This document shows, one piece after another, positions 13,641 through 27,673 of a DNA stretch of 64,000 nt. The DNA lies in NCBI RefSeq assembly GCF_020882245.1, contig NC_083598.1:67245858-67309857 (forward strand). Direction: 5' to 3'. How positions within the stretch are numbered: position 1 is the first letter of the stretch; every line of letters starts with the position of its first letter. Source of the DNA: Rhopalosiphum padi (Eukaryota; Arthropoda; Insecta; Hemiptera; Aphididae). The position numbers and the translations under genes are program-made. The notes below the pieces were generated by a model that saw only the letters and a list, made by a program, of their open reading frames with translations, ran no database searches and was not told where the DNA came from.

Positions 13641-14930
13641 GTCATCATTCACACAATCATTCACGGCGCAGCTGCATATATGATGCATATAATATTATGT
13701 ACGTGGGCACGCATTGAAGAATGCAGCAGTTATTAGTTGAGTGTCCCACTCGCGGCTCCTCGCGGCAGAATATCCGCGTGGTCGAATACTGCGCGCGTGC
13801 AGTTCGCCGCATTGTCTACGAGTGTTTGAAAAAGCGTCGTCGTCAGGACACGTCAGATGGCACGCGCTATACATTATTACCTATACAGCGCAAATCGTCG
13901 ACAAAATTATTATTATTATTTTCACAGCGACACAATAATGTATCATAATAATATGTACGACGTATAATAATATAGACGAGAGGTTATGTATAGAGGTAGA
14001 ATATCGTTAATAAACAATCGTTTTGACGGCACTCGTTAAGTGCTGTATAATATTCGTGTTGTATCGGTATTATTTGCGGCGCGCCGATGCTGAAGTATCG
14101 CGTATTATATATATACAATACATGTAGGTACGCGTATATATACACTATACACACGCGTGCAGTTATTATTCTATTCCTGATGTTATCCTTATAGTACCTA
14201 TATACTTTACGTCTATACATAAACACATGTATATATTGTTTATAGGTGCTTGTGGAGACGCAGTTCTTTTGTTTTGTCTGTTGCATTTTTTGCAGTTCAC
14301 ACAAGTGGTATAAGTGGTACATAACGTGACATTATATTATATATACGTACTATTATTATATACTATATACGCGCATACCTATATTAAAAAAAATTACGAT
14401 TATGACTACAAACTGTATCCACGAGACTCAACGCAGTCGTATAATATCATGTTCGCGTATACCTATATAAATATAATATGTATAATATACACGAAGAACG
14501 ATCCCTTCCTATAGGTCGAGTGGTTGTTTCTATTGTATAACGTGATGGCGTTGTAAAAAAACCAATTCGAAAAAACACCCTCAGGCATTGTTGTTTGATT
14601 TGTGACGGGAACTTGTACACCACACAGAAGCGTCGCCCTCCGTGTGTGTGTGTGTGTGTGTGCGTGTGGGCGCTTTTGTAGCCAAACGACTCTGTGGGGG
14701 TCACGTGCCGCGCGATGCTGTTTGGGCCGCATTTTCGGCAACTAACGAGTTACTGATATCGTTTTGATTGTGTACAAGTTGGACTGTCATTTAGAATTTT
14801 TTTTTTTTATGTATAACCGACGTAAAAAAGTTCATAAAGAACTGTACATCGACCCTTGTGATCGAGTTACGACCGAGCTCGTTTCCTGGTTTCCCACAAC
14901 GCCCTGGCCTAGCACAACGGCTGCAGTGTA
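13641..14930. other. GC-richer patches with (GT)n tract
   Basis: CpG-containing patches lie at about 13,640-13,960 and 14,520-14,930, separated by TA-rich sequence, with a (GT)n microsatellite at about 14,642-14,662. No gene recognised; open frames on both strands look like composition artefacts. Confidence 0.45.
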
Positions 14931-17899
14931 CATCGTATATTACACAATAACTATACAATATATTATTATACCATATTTTAATACAGTATTACTATACACG
15001 TAGATATACGCATTTTCGTTATTATATATATATATATATATACTATGTATATGTGGTGTATATATAACACAATGGCCCACAAATTAACTACGTAAACTGC
15101 ACGGCAACGTGGTAACCATCTAATTTCCGTAAGATAAGACTCAATACCCGACGTCCGTTGACGTTTCCGGTGTACGCAGCAAGCGAAAAATGTGCAATAC
15201 TGCTGTAGTACCTATATCATATGACGACATGATATTGTAATTTTTATTTTAGTATGTATTAATTTATTCTACGCATTAGGTTACAACAAATAAGAGTAAA
15301 AATAAATCTGATTACAATTCACAGATAATCATATAAGAAGGCGCGCAAACACGTAAATGGCGAGTTCGCCAATTCAATCCGAAATATAATAATTAAGCAT
15401 TTAGCATATCTAAAAGAGTAACATTTCTAGAAGTAATAATAGACGTATAATATAATATTATTATGGTCTATAATCGTAGATAGTAAAAATGTAAATGAAT
15501 GAATAGGCCATTGTTTTCAAGTGCAGCAGTAACAGCATATCGTTTAGCTACTAAAATGATAACATGAAATAAATTAAGGTTGTGGCATACTCACCAGTCA
15601 CCACTGTTATAGAATAAAAAGATATGAGTAACACGACAAATATTATGATAATAAATTACGAGTAAAACTTAGGTATAAGTTATAAAAATAATAATAAAAA
15701 AGAAATAATATTTAATTCAAAAATTTAAAAATAGTGGATTAATAAAGTTTTTATTCTTTATCATAAATAGCACTCACGACCGTATACAATCATTATGATA
15801 ATTAGTATACACTTTGATCAAAAAATACCGTGTATACTTACTATACATTGTATAGGTAAAAGACTTTGATATATAATATATTAATATATATTTTATATAT
15901 TAAGATTCTCTAGATATTGTGATTGATTTCCATGAATATATAATATATGTATTATCTTAGTGTATAATAGGTATGCATAACGATATTATACAAGTATTAG
16001 TTAAACTACTATACATAATATACTTAAAAATATAAATTTTACATTTTTTCACGTGAAAACAAGAAATTTAAAATAATACATTAAGGGGCCGTTACTTCAA
16101 TATTTGTTTTATCTGTCTATCTGGTGAGTATGATGTAGGAACAAAGATATTCCATATTTCCACGATTATACGTCTCTCTGGTTTAGTTTCAGGCAAAGGC
16201 ACCTATTATTTATTTTATAAAGAAGAATATTTCCTGTGCATTCACCGGATAGTTTTTTTCTTAATGTTTTATAAATATAAGCATGTTTAAATTAAAATTA
16301 ATTTTGATTATTTTTAACCATTAATAACTTATTCAAAAATAAAACTATTAAAAATCTATTCGGTCAATGCACAGGAAGTATTCTTATTTATAAAATATAT
16401 AATAGTGCCTTTGCCCTAAACTGAACTAGAGAGTCGTACTCTTTGAAATATGGAATATCTTTGTTCTTATATTATAAGCGAGATAGACAGTGAAAACAAA
16501 TGTTAGTGTGGTGGCCCTTAGGTAAAATTACATATAAAATAATAAATATCTCAAATATGTATTGTAAAAAAATATTTGTTTTATTTATAAAACAGTCTGA
16601 TAATGTTGATTTTATTATTATATTTTGTAAGTATTTTAACAAGTAATATGTATATTTATTGAAATTGTAAAAATGTAAAAATGTATTGATTGTTATAAAT
16701 TTATTTAAATAGTTAATTAATTAGTTACATAATAGTAATATTAACTCAAATTTATAAAACTTTACTCGTTAGTAATATTATATTACAATGAACGATGTCT
16801 AGATATTGTATTAAATTAAGTGGTTAAAAATTGAAATATTGATTATTATAGGGTTTATTATTTATCAATTCACGATCACTTTATATTTATTATAATTTAC
16901 ATCGTCATAGTATGTTTCATTATGCAGATACAATTAGATTTCTTTGCCCCCCGAAAGCGGAGAAATTTCTCTCGTTTCAAAGAAGAAAGATTCTAATCGG
17001 TTCTTCGCTTAGTCAGAAAATTAAAAGTGGTTAATAAGAGTATCCATATAGAAAAATGTTTCATGTGGCATCTTCCCGTCGGGACGTCGTGTTTCATTAA
17101 CGCAGATAGCGTTATTCACTTGGGAAGATGAATAGAAAGAAATCTTCCATCTTAAGTCTCGTCTACTTGACATCTTGGGTATATTACTTTAACACGTCTT
17201 CTATGTACACTTGGCCTTAGTAATTGCAATTGTCTAAGACGCCAACGCGTTTTTTCTTTCATATTTTTTTATCGTTATTAATTTCTTAGTAATTAACAAG
17301 CGTTAAAAATAGTTTAAACAAAACTCACTACACATAATATAGGTATATATAGTTGATAGTGTTTGAACTTAATGTCACAAATCACAATGGAAATAATAAT
17401 TAAAAAGAATTCTCATCCAACAAACAACATTTTACAGAGATTAATAATAATTAATATTCTGTAAACGCATTTTTAAAGTACCGATAATTTGATTATAGCT
17501 AAGTATATTATGTTTTGACAATATTAATAATAATACTCAATAATAGTACAGAACGTTTAACATTCTTAATTTTCAATAATAGTAATTACACATAGTCAAC
17601 AATAATCGCTCGAATCACATTGATTTACATAATATTGTTTGAACTATACTTATAGTCTTTACAACAATGGGTTTGTGCGTGCAAAATATATTTTCTCGGG
17701 TCTAAATCGATACACGAAAAAACTTTAATCCAAGCATCATGATAAGTCGCAGACAAGTCCGCGCGAATAATTTCATCAGATAAAATAATTTTGTTCTCCT
17801 TATTGTTATCTTAGAAAGAAGTGTTCATCTATCTCGATCTTACGTATGTCGCAGGGTGAGTAAGTTTCTAATGGTGTTTTAACATTTTAATTAATAAAC
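14931..17899. other. Intergenic AT-rich DNA
   Basis: No supportable coding region. It contains a foldback element at 16,084-16,518 (separate entry) and a somewhat more complex, less AT-rich stretch at about 16,940-17,230 without a recognisable product. Confidence 0.6.
16084..16518. mobile_element. Foldback MITE with ~170-bp inverted arms and TA flanks
   Basis: The first roughly 170 bp pairs with the last roughly 165 bp. Shared words on opposite strands include GAACAAAGATATTCCATATTT, GGCAAAGGCAC, TTCCTGTGCATT and TGTCTATCT. The ends read AGGGGCC and GGCCCT and sit directly between TA dinucleotides (16,082-16,083 and 16,519-16,520), as expected for Tc1/mariner-type TA insertion. The AT-rich centre of about 100 bp has no coding capacity. 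Arm divergence suggests an old copy. Confidence 0.75.
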
Positions 17900-18450
17900 T
17901 GCATATTATACTAAGATTGCTCGCCGACCGCGGTGAGAATTCCAGAGAAAATGTGTTTTTGGTTTCGGGTGATGGTTTAGCCGGAGGGGGGTCGCGTTGA
18001 TGGCACTGCCGCAGTGATAGCGGTGAGCATGTATTGTGGCGAGGTGGCCGGTTCGCACAAAGGCTGTATGTATAAAATATGTATATACATTTATATATAC
18101 CATCATAATGAAATAGCAGTAGCAGCAGTGGCGGCAGTCACGCCGTGCCAGCGGTCGATGGGAAAGTTGTTATCTGCTCCTTGAATGGTCGGCAACCCCT
18201 TCTGCGTGGCCGATCAATATCTGCAGATACGCGCCGTCGAGGGGCGAGAGGGGAGGGTGCGCATACCGCCGGCAGCCGCCATCTTGATTTCACACCTCTC
18301 TTCTACGACGATAAAATTCAAGATGTCGGTGGGAGGGGAAGGGGGACGGAAAAACCGTCTCCTTTCCACCCCTCGTTCGGTTTTCGCCTTAACGTATTTG
18401 CTTTTTCTTCTCGATTCTCCATCTCGTGCACGCGTATATACATATAATAT
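17900..18450. other. CpG/GC-rich island, no gene recognised
   Basis: GC-rich sequence including CAG-repeat-like and CGG-rich words around 18,110-18,340. Open frames exist on both strands (up to 163 codons on plus) but end in low-complexity sequence and match no family I recognise. Promoter or untranslated-exon candidate. Confidence 0.45.
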
Positions 18451-21400
18451 TATATACATTACACACACACATACTTATTATATACAATATATAAGGCGTA
18501 TATATTATTTTGACGTAAACTCGAGCTGTGTGGTCTTTTTTTTTGGAGTGTGGGTAGAGGAGAGATGTTTTGTGTGTACGTTTTATGAATATTTAAAATC
18601 AAATTTGCCCGTGGAAAAAGAAAATATCTTTAAAAAAAAAAAACATATCACTACAATATATATAATATTATATTGAAATGTCTCTTAGCTGTTGCTGAAA
18701 GTAGTCATATGAACATAACTGTTGTATTATGTATGTGTGATGTATAATAGTATACCACTGGTGATGACGGGGAACCAAGTCGAGTAAATTTGTTTTGAAA
18801 TTTAGATAAGCCACGAGGAGGTGAAAGTGATCGCTGTACGAGTTCTCGGGGCAAGCAAATGTTTGCATTGTACACACGCAGTAATGTATATCATAATATT
18901 ATACACGAGGATTGAGGATGTGTCCGAAATTGTTAAACCTGCAGGCTGTATAGTTATAGTAAATTCAAAATATACATTGTGTAATATAAGTTGAGTGGTA
19001 TGCTTATTTTTAAATTTAGATCAAATATGCTATTAGGTGTCACATAAAATGAATATGTGTAATTAAATACACTATTATTTATATACATCTATGAAATTTA
19101 TTTATTTATTTTTCCGACTTCTACGTCATTGGATAAGCGCGTAATACGATGATAATAACGGTAATAGTAATGTATTATAGCCTTATAGGTATTAAGGTAT
19201 GTTGGTTTAGTATGCTGGTTGCGTATTTTGTTATTTTTTGATTTAATCATTGTTTTGTTCAAATTTGAATGGAAACGGTTAAATATATTGATAAAGGAGA
19301 ATATGATCAGAATTTAAAAAAAATAAATCCGTGATAAAATTACGGTACACCATACAATTAATGCATAGCATTAATCTAGTATTTATATAGCTATGTCGTA
19401 ATATTTTAGTGGCAGTATTATTATAGGTAAGTAAAATGAAATGATAAAAAAAAAAACGTAATAAAATAAATTCATTTATGAGTATTTAACTAATTTTCTT
19501 TATAATAATAAAAAAAAATTACACCACAACAAATAGAACTATTTGTTTTATTCAAAATGTAATCAGTATCTATTCTTTACTTAATACGTATATATGTATA
19601 TGAAATATTAATTACTTATATTGGCTATACCGAAATGTATAAGTAGTAAATTGTGTTTTATGCCGTAGTATATTAATGAAAAAAACTTATTTAGCTAAAC
19701 ATTAAAAAAAATTTGAATTACGTAATTAATTATTATGTATTATGCATTATATTTATGTCTAGTTAAAGTTATATATGATGTACTATTTATGTAAATCTAC
19801 TTAAATCAATCTATTCTGTATCACTTAATAATTTGTATTGTTAATTGTTATATTATAATGTAGCGCTCAAATATGGGCGCATATATACTATATAGTATTA
19901 AGGGGCTTAACGTCGGTGTTCCAATACACTGATGATATTTTTCTATATCAAAATAATTAATAGTCATCGTACTGTATATGTGCCCGAAGTTAATAAATAT
20001 CGTGTGACACTAATATCGACTTATCATTTTTTTTTTGCGTGATGTTTATTTTTTTTTATCCCGAGTCAAAAGCGGACTTTAATCGAAAAATAGGTCAATA
20101 ATCCCCTTATAAAAATAAATATCAGGCGTGTTTTGGTATATATCCAACAACTTTTGAGGGGTCAAAATCCATTCACACGGGTCTTAAATCTGACGCAGCG
20201 CTGGCAGTTATGACACTTCGATTATTGATGAGCCTTTGTCGAATACGATATTTATACCCAATCCCTTTATAACTCTTATTTTTGGATAACTCTTTACGAC
20301 TGAAACATTTTACTTTATTTATACAATACAAAATGTTAAATCCATATACATATTATATCGAAACCATATATTTTCGGTTAAATATGCGATGATCAATCTT
20401 ATTGTACTCTGCATATTTTTGTGTCGACTGTCGTTTATAATAATATATATCAGCTGTTTCATATTATAATAATTATCTACATAAAATATGCATCTGTCAT
20501 ATCGTATTAATCAGTATTTGATTACAGTCTCCAATATTGAAATATTAACTAGTTAAATATTTTAAGAAGGTTTTATATATTAATTATTTCTTAGATTGTA
20601 TGACATACAATTTGTTTTGCAATCAATAAAATAAAATATATAAGTTATACTTATTCAATACATATGTACATATATTTTTTTCATAGCAATTATAATATAA
20701 AAAAACAACAATGTGGTTAAGTGTTTTATATTATTTTTAAGATATTTCAGACTTTCAGGGTACCGAGTGCAGTATTATAATATTGTGTTTAAATTTATTA
20801 TTTTGTGTGTGATATTATACGTTTTGAATCAGTAAAAATGTTTTCATATTTAACTTAAAATTTCAAGGTGAAGTTTTGTTATAAAATAATATCAAATTGT
20901 CACATTGGATCATTAAAAGTAAAATATATTTATACTAATAAATATATATATTATTTATATATACTGTTTGAGAAAAAAATCTGGAAAATCTAAAAAAAAA
21001 AATACACGTAGAAACGAAAATAATTATTAATTAAATAAAAATAGTTTTAAAAAAAATCGATTTTATATATTTGTTGCAATTCAAAAATAAATACAATTCA
21101 CATATAGGTATATATTATATATAAATATTAAAATATATAACAGAGAGAGAGTTTATATTTTCATCAAGTATGTTAATAAGTATTTAGTATATATGTCTAA
21201 TTGTAATATTAATAATTATTTGAAATTTAATACTTTTTGTAATTTTTTTAAAATTATTTATAAATAATTCTAAAGCCGTAATTTTATGTTTTTTTTTTTT
21301 AAATTTTTGTAACTTATACTTGAAAATGAAATATAAGATCCCTAATAAATTATTTCCACAAGATTTATTTAAGTTTAAATTTTGATAGAAGTTGGATATT

Positions 21401-23389
21401 CAAACGTACATTTCATGTATACAAGTATGGTAAAGAATAATATTTAACCTTAAAATAATTAAATTGAAATTTTATAATTTTTCATTAAATTTGTATTTTG
21501 ATTTGATTTATTTGATTTTTGAATCGAACTATTTGATATTTTATCTGGTACAAATGTTTTGTAATACCCACTAACAATACAATTTAACATATTTTATTAT
21601 AAATTATTATAAGTTCAGTATAATAATATTATAATAGCTATCTATAAATTTTGGCCGGGCTTAAAAAGAACTCGGCATTAGACGCCGGGACAAAAGTATT
21701 TTGTATTTTATGTTTTCATAAAAAAAACCTAATGCGGTAAGAGTTTGTGAATACGAAATCGCGTTTGAATCTCAGTCCACGTTATCGTAAATAAACAACG
21801 GTGCGTAAACCCGTTGGCGACAACGATAAATTACGACTTTTTATTTTATTTTATACTGAATTTTTATTCTATTCTATTACGCAGTAATAGATCATTCACA
21901 TGGTTTTGACTTTTGTCTACATTTCATTACCTAACAGCATTCTACATAATATTATCATGTTGTTGCCGCAATCGAAAGCAGACTAGCACTGTGGCCTCGG
22001 GTTGTTGTCGTTGACCACGAGCATGACGAAAAACAGAGTGACCCTGTGTTATACACCGAGAAAGATGCGCATATCCATAGTAGGTACTAGAAGTTCTAGA
22101 ACTAGGTAGGTTTCTACTGGATATTTTGATAGTTATCATTTATTTTTGTTGAACATCATGAACAAATTGATTAATCAATAAAATAATAATATTAATAAAA
22201 AACTCCTTAATTTCCCTATATTTTTTTTCATGAAATATAAAATTAAGTTTTAAAATAGTTTTTTTATTATTCAATCAATGAATAAGTTTATGAATGAATG
22301 AAACTTTGAGATTTGGGAATAACGTCTGTTAGTAGTATAATCTACTCAAGTCAATAATTTATCGCGATGAACTAAACAATATTTGAAGTTTGATATTCTT
22401 AATTTATTCATGTCCTAAAGTTGTAATAATATTGATGTTACGAAACTATTAGCTCAATTAATGCAACGAATCTATTCACACTGTTTTATAGTATACGTTA
22501 TTTTTAATATTTGATTTTTTGGAAACAATTAGTTCAATTACTATTCATCTTACCATAATACTAATGAAAATATGAATAAATTATGAAAAACCTTTAGAAA
22601 TAGAGGCTGGTATAGTGTATACAGTATCCGCTCAGAATATTTTATTGTTTATTTATATGCATATAAATATATAATACACGATTTCATTTAATTCTAAATA
22701 TGTAGCACATTCTCTACAGTAACTTACTTAATGGTGAGGAACACTGGATATCATTTTTACTTATTATAGTTATTAGGGTTTAATTTAATAATGAGTTTAT
22801 TGTGATTTACAATTTCACACTTACTAAAACTTTGATTAAATGTTTTAATTGTTAATAAGACAACAAATTTTGGTGTACTTGAAGGAAAATTTTTTTTTAA
22901 TGCTATAAATATTTTAACTATGAAAAAATGTTTAAAATTACTAGTATATTATTAAAAGTTGAAAACAAAATACTTTAAGATAATTAAGCATTTTGCTTGG
23001 TTGATAATAAATAAAAATTCTTTGTATCCAATAATATAACGAACTGTCACAACTCTTACTAAAAATAAAAATCATTTATAATATATAATAGGTCATACCT
23101 AGGCGCATCTGTTCGATTTTGATTGAAATATGTGTAAAAGTCATTACAAATAAGATAATATGATATAATGTTATTGAAAAGGTAAAAAGTGCGTACAATA
23201 AATGGTACCAACATAAAGTGTAGGTGTATTGGATAAAAAAAATGAAATAACCTAGTGTTGGCTTGCACAAGTTTGTGTGTCTTATATTATATAATGTATA
23301 TAGTGCGGTTTGCGCAGTGTATGCTGATCGATAACATCGACGTATCCGTTCGGGTTTACGACAAAACGGAGTAAAAGAAAATAAATTGA
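18451..23389. other. Intergenic AT-rich DNA
   Basis: Nearly 5 kb of AT-rich DNA with many A/T homopolymers and TA repeats. I found no convincing exon, RNA gene or element. Confidence 0.6.
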
Positions 23390-23790
23390 AAGGCTACAAA
23401 AGGTCGGAAAAGTCGGTTCTTTTTTCCTCTCCTTTCCCTCTCCTTTCCCTCATCTTTCGATTCAAAAATCTAGCAACATACATTACATATATATTATTAT
23501 TGTTATAACAATTCGGGTGACAGGTTAGGTTTTGAGGGGTGACAAAGGAAGAGCGATAAGAATGATCACCGGGGGTGAATGGGCCGAGGGACAGTTAAGG
23601 AGTGCAAGGGGATACCGGGGAGGGTGATAAAGAAGAGCAACATTGGCGGTGAGGGGGAGGCGTGGCAATCTGGATGGCGCTGATAAGACGACGCCCGTAG
23701 TTACCGTCGAGAGTAGCCATGGCAACTGACTTTACGGAAGCCGTCGCCGTGTCATACCGGAAACGATGCTACCTCGGAGATTTTCTCGTT
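23390..23790. other. GC-rich island with pyrimidine tract followed by purine-rich stretch
   Basis: A pure pyrimidine run of about 35 nt at 23,417-23,451 (TTCC/CTCT units) is followed about 75 bp later by a purine-dominated stretch on the same strand (about 23,530-23,670, GGGG/GAGG words). Open frames on minus are composition-driven. No gene recognised. Confidence 0.5.
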
Positions 23791-25009
23791 ACAGCTTTAT
23801 ATATTATATTATATATACATATATTATATAATATATTTACTATATACATTATACATTGTACTCGGAGGATAGGGTTTTCGTAATGAGAACGAAAACGTAT
23901 TTTTTTTTTAAACGCTTTTTTTCTTTGCTCACCTCAAATCTCTTACCTAAACTTACTGTGTAAATGCATGTATATTATCTTTTACGAGGTTGATCTTATA
24001 GTCTACGATGATACGATACGCACTGATATCTACGTATTAAAAAGTACAAGCGTCAAATGTTCAACCGGTGTAAAGTAAACGATGCAAAATGTTATTATTA
24101 GCCATGCTTGTAGAATTTTAACTATATTAATATTCATAAATCCCGGAAAACTAATTTAACAATGGCAATGATTAATGTACAGTTATGTCAAATGTTAATT
24201 ATTAAATATTTCATCTGTATATTATATAATATGATCATATTTTGTTTTATATGGTGACATTATTGTGATAAACTGCAGACCATCACATATATAGCCGACG
24301 CTGACAACAGTAACGGCCGAATGATGAAGTCACTTTCACTGTTTATTTAATTGATTGAAATCAAAATTTTATGAAATTAATTATGAAATACGATATCCAC
24401 ATATTATAGTAGTGGTATACCAATACTTTATAGCAGTTCGATAACAATAATAATAATAATAATATCGTGTTAATTTGGTTTCAATACATTGTTAATAAAG
24501 TATTATACATTTATTATAGTGAATAATTATTGTTTCTACTCGAAATAAAAATATACCTGTCTAATAGCAATACTTTAATCATTTTTGAATTATCTGCACA
24601 TAATATAACAGGAAAAAATGTAACCGATCATCCGAAACCGACGAGATGAGTATAGTTTTTGACGAGTGTACAGCTAGACGACTCTTATTATTGTCAAACC
24701 GCAGCTGTTCGAATTAGATAAGATGCTGCACCTATATACCTTCCAGCCACCCATAGCTACCGCATAATATCGTGAATCAAACCAGTTGCGTCGAGTAGTG
24801 ATGTAATTTTTTTGGTTGAAATGTGGTTTTATTTCTCTAGGTCACCCGGTTCGTTATTTACGCATTGTATAACATATATTATAATTATAATATATATTTT
24901 ATATACATGACGTATGTATACGATAATGTGACGAATTCTCGCGCGCCATACCTACCTACATCACACCAACAGTTAATGTACAACATAATAATATCATAAT
25001 AATATACCG
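23791..25009. other. Intergenic AT-rich DNA
   Basis: No supportable gene. Contains TA-rich palindromic sequence near 23,795-23,840 and an (AAT)n-type run near 24,447-24,463. Confidence 0.55.
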
Positions 25010-25620
25010 ATGCGATCGTTTTCGGGGAACCCCTCGACTCTCGAGTTTGTACATTTTTTTCGTGCTCCCTCTCTCGCACCGTCTGCGATGCCGTAAAAAC
25101 AAAAACAACGACGCCTATCGGTTTCCCATATCATATGCCGTTCCCTCTCACTTTCTCCCCACACCCTCTCTCACTCACTCCGCCGCCGTGCCTTTGTCTG
25201 TCTCTTTCTCTCTCGGGGCATTAACTTTATTAGGACCGCGGACTGGTGAACGCGTGTCCCGCACGTGCACCGGGCCCCGCTAATCCCAGTTTAGTCACCT
25301 CGGCGTAGCCGCTGGAGCACCCGTAATACCCGATTATCGTCGTCAGTGAGCCGCTCGCGCGCGCGTTTGTGTGTATTTAGGGGATGAAAAAAATAAAAAA
25401 ATAAAATACTGCAAACGCCGCACGACGACGATCTTTAGTTTTGATTTCGCCGCGTAATCCGATTATCTTTTAGTGACATTTTGGCACCGTTAAACGTACT
25501 TTTGCACCCACACAAGTCGCGCGCGCGCAAGAGAGAAAGAGTGAAAACGCCGCATCGAGTGGGCTCGAGGAAAGGTGACCTGCCCCTGTTGCGAACCGTA
25601 TAATCGCGATTTAAGTCACG
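25010..25620. other. CpG island, candidate promoter or 5' untranslated exon
   Basis: The strongest CpG-rich block nearest to the gene cluster, with CGCGCGCG runs at about 25,347-25,362 and 25,519-25,527, CT-rich sequence at 25,060-25,210, and several candidate GT donor sites such as AAAG/GTGACC near 25,574. No open frame with coding character. It may be the start of a transcript whose coding exons lie outside or far away. That is inference only. Confidence 0.4.
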
Positions 25621-27673
25621 ATTCGTGGGAATTTCGTTTCCCCTATATTATAATATGTATTGTATAATGATACATTGTGTACACGCAGATACACAGACAC
25701 ACACATAGATCTATCGTTAAAAATATGTATCGATGCGTATCACTCAAATATAGTCCACGTAACGATATAGAATTTGTTAATAAGAAATCGATGTAATAGT
25801 GCCTATAACTCAAAAACAATCCTTAGGGAGCCTGAAGCATTGGAATTAAATAGTGCTTGAGAAGTTTTGAAGTTCCCAACACTATCCATCACAACCACGA
25901 TAGTAACCATCATTATTGTCACTACAATTAATAATTATAGCACGTGAGGTTTATACCACGGACTACGGTTATATATCAGATGTAAATTAATTAGTTTTCT
26001 AAATAACATGAATATAGTTGGTTAATATTATTAATTATTAATTTAATAATAATATTACTAGTGTGGACTTTTCATTTTATGTTATAGGTGATGCCTAAAT
26101 ATGTATTGATTGTATCTTGAATAATATTCTGTGTTTTGAAAACTCGTATTTTTTTTCTATATTAAATGTACTGATGTAAATTGTAATTGTGAACAGAACC
26201 ATAGCCATATTTCGGAGAATTGGTGTTAGCTATATTATATGAATAATAAGTGATCAGGTCTAAACAATTTGCATGTACCAATAGAGTAGAGTAACTTATA
26301 TTACTCGAAAAGTCGTAAATTGTTCAAGATTTATTATACAGAAATCAACAAATTCGAATAAAAATGTATAAAAAAAAAATAATCAAATAATTTAAAAAAA
26401 CCAAAATATTTTAAAGTTATATCATGACGTCTAGAAGACTAAAAGAATACTAATATACATGTTTGCATGGTGAGGATTTTAAATTATTAGATGAGCGAAG
26501 TAGTTGACCAAACTTTTTCTGTGCAGCTCTATTTCACTAGTCTAAAGTTGTAACAATACTTATAAGTTTTAAGTTATAACCTATAACTTATTATTTATTT
26601 TTCGATAATTCGATTTTCATCTATCAAAAGACTTAAAATTTCTTTACTTTAAAATTTTACTTTGGAGTATTTACCTTTTTAATAGTATGTTTTTAAACAT
26701 GTTGTCATTCAAAAAAGTGAAAACCTTAAAAAATTATAAAAATACATATATTTTTTTTTTTATATCGTTATGTGGTATGTATAATATTATCAAAAAAGTT
26801 AAAGTACTTTAAAAAAAAATTAATATAAAACTAAATTTGTTACACAAAAATCACTTAGATTGTACACACAAGTGACACATATAGAGCAGCGCATTCTATT
26901 AACCAATATAATGTGGTTACTTCTGTCTAGGTAGCGTTCTCTTATTAAATGGACTACATATCAACTATCTTATATTACGTCAAATCAATTATGTCTCATA
27001 CGATAAAATCTGAGATACAGTTTTAATGAAGAAATGTTGATAAAATAACTTAGAATATATTGATTTGGGTCCTACTTTTCAATATTTTAACAATATCATA
27101 ATCTGTAGTAAGAAAAATATTAATATTATGTAAGGTTAGGTAAAGCATAGTATTAGTATTTTTCTTACTATAGAGATTATGATATCGTTAAAATATTGAA
27201 AAGTAGAACCCAACTCAATATATTCAAAGTTGTTTTATCGACATTTCTTCATTAAAACTGTATCATAGCTTTTATCGTATGAGACATAATTGATTTGACA
27301 TAATATATTAACATAGTTGATAGGTTAGGTAAAGCCGTTAAATGTACTAGAGAAATGTATAAAAAAAAAACTGAAAAAGAAATAATAATTTAGACGAATG
27401 CACCCGATAGATAGCTGTGCGTTTGACTCATAATATGTACCTAAACACATTATTAATTGCAGTGATAGATAAAACAAAATGTGTACGTAAAATGTAAGTA
27501 AGTGTACACCAGACACTGTACGTTATAGTATGATCAGATCATACTCGTATTACAATTATGTACATATATATATTATATATTAATATATTATTTACATTGT
27601 TCTATTGTAGTAGATAAAATACAGTGTACAAAATTGTAAGTGTTATCTTGCATTATCAGCTTCCTAAAGTATG
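25621..27673. other. Intergenic AT-rich DNA upstream of the secreted-protein cluster
   Basis: No supportable coding region. The dominant structure is a long near-perfect hairpin at 26,959-27,322 (separate entry). Confidence 0.6.
26959..27322. repeat. 364-bp hairpin-forming inverted repeat (foldback element)
   Basis: A left arm (26,959-27,127) pairs with a right arm (27,149-27,322) around a loop of only about 21 nt. The outer ends are TATCAACTA/TAGTTGATA. Long shared words include CAATTATGTCTCATACGATA, CAGTTTTAATGAAGAAATGT and TACTTTTCAATATTTTAAC. Arms differ by roughly one base in ten. A 14-bp word (AGGTTAGGTAAAGC) occurs both in the loop (27,133-27,146) and immediately at the right border (27,322-27,335). 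No coding capacity. Either a foldback MITE or a hairpin-RNA locus. Confidence 0.85.

Noticed and set aside
21725..21785. Sequence with a GTTTGAATCTCAGTCC word resembling a tRNA T-arm
   Set aside because: No matching acceptor stem, anticodon arm or D-arm could be laid out around it.
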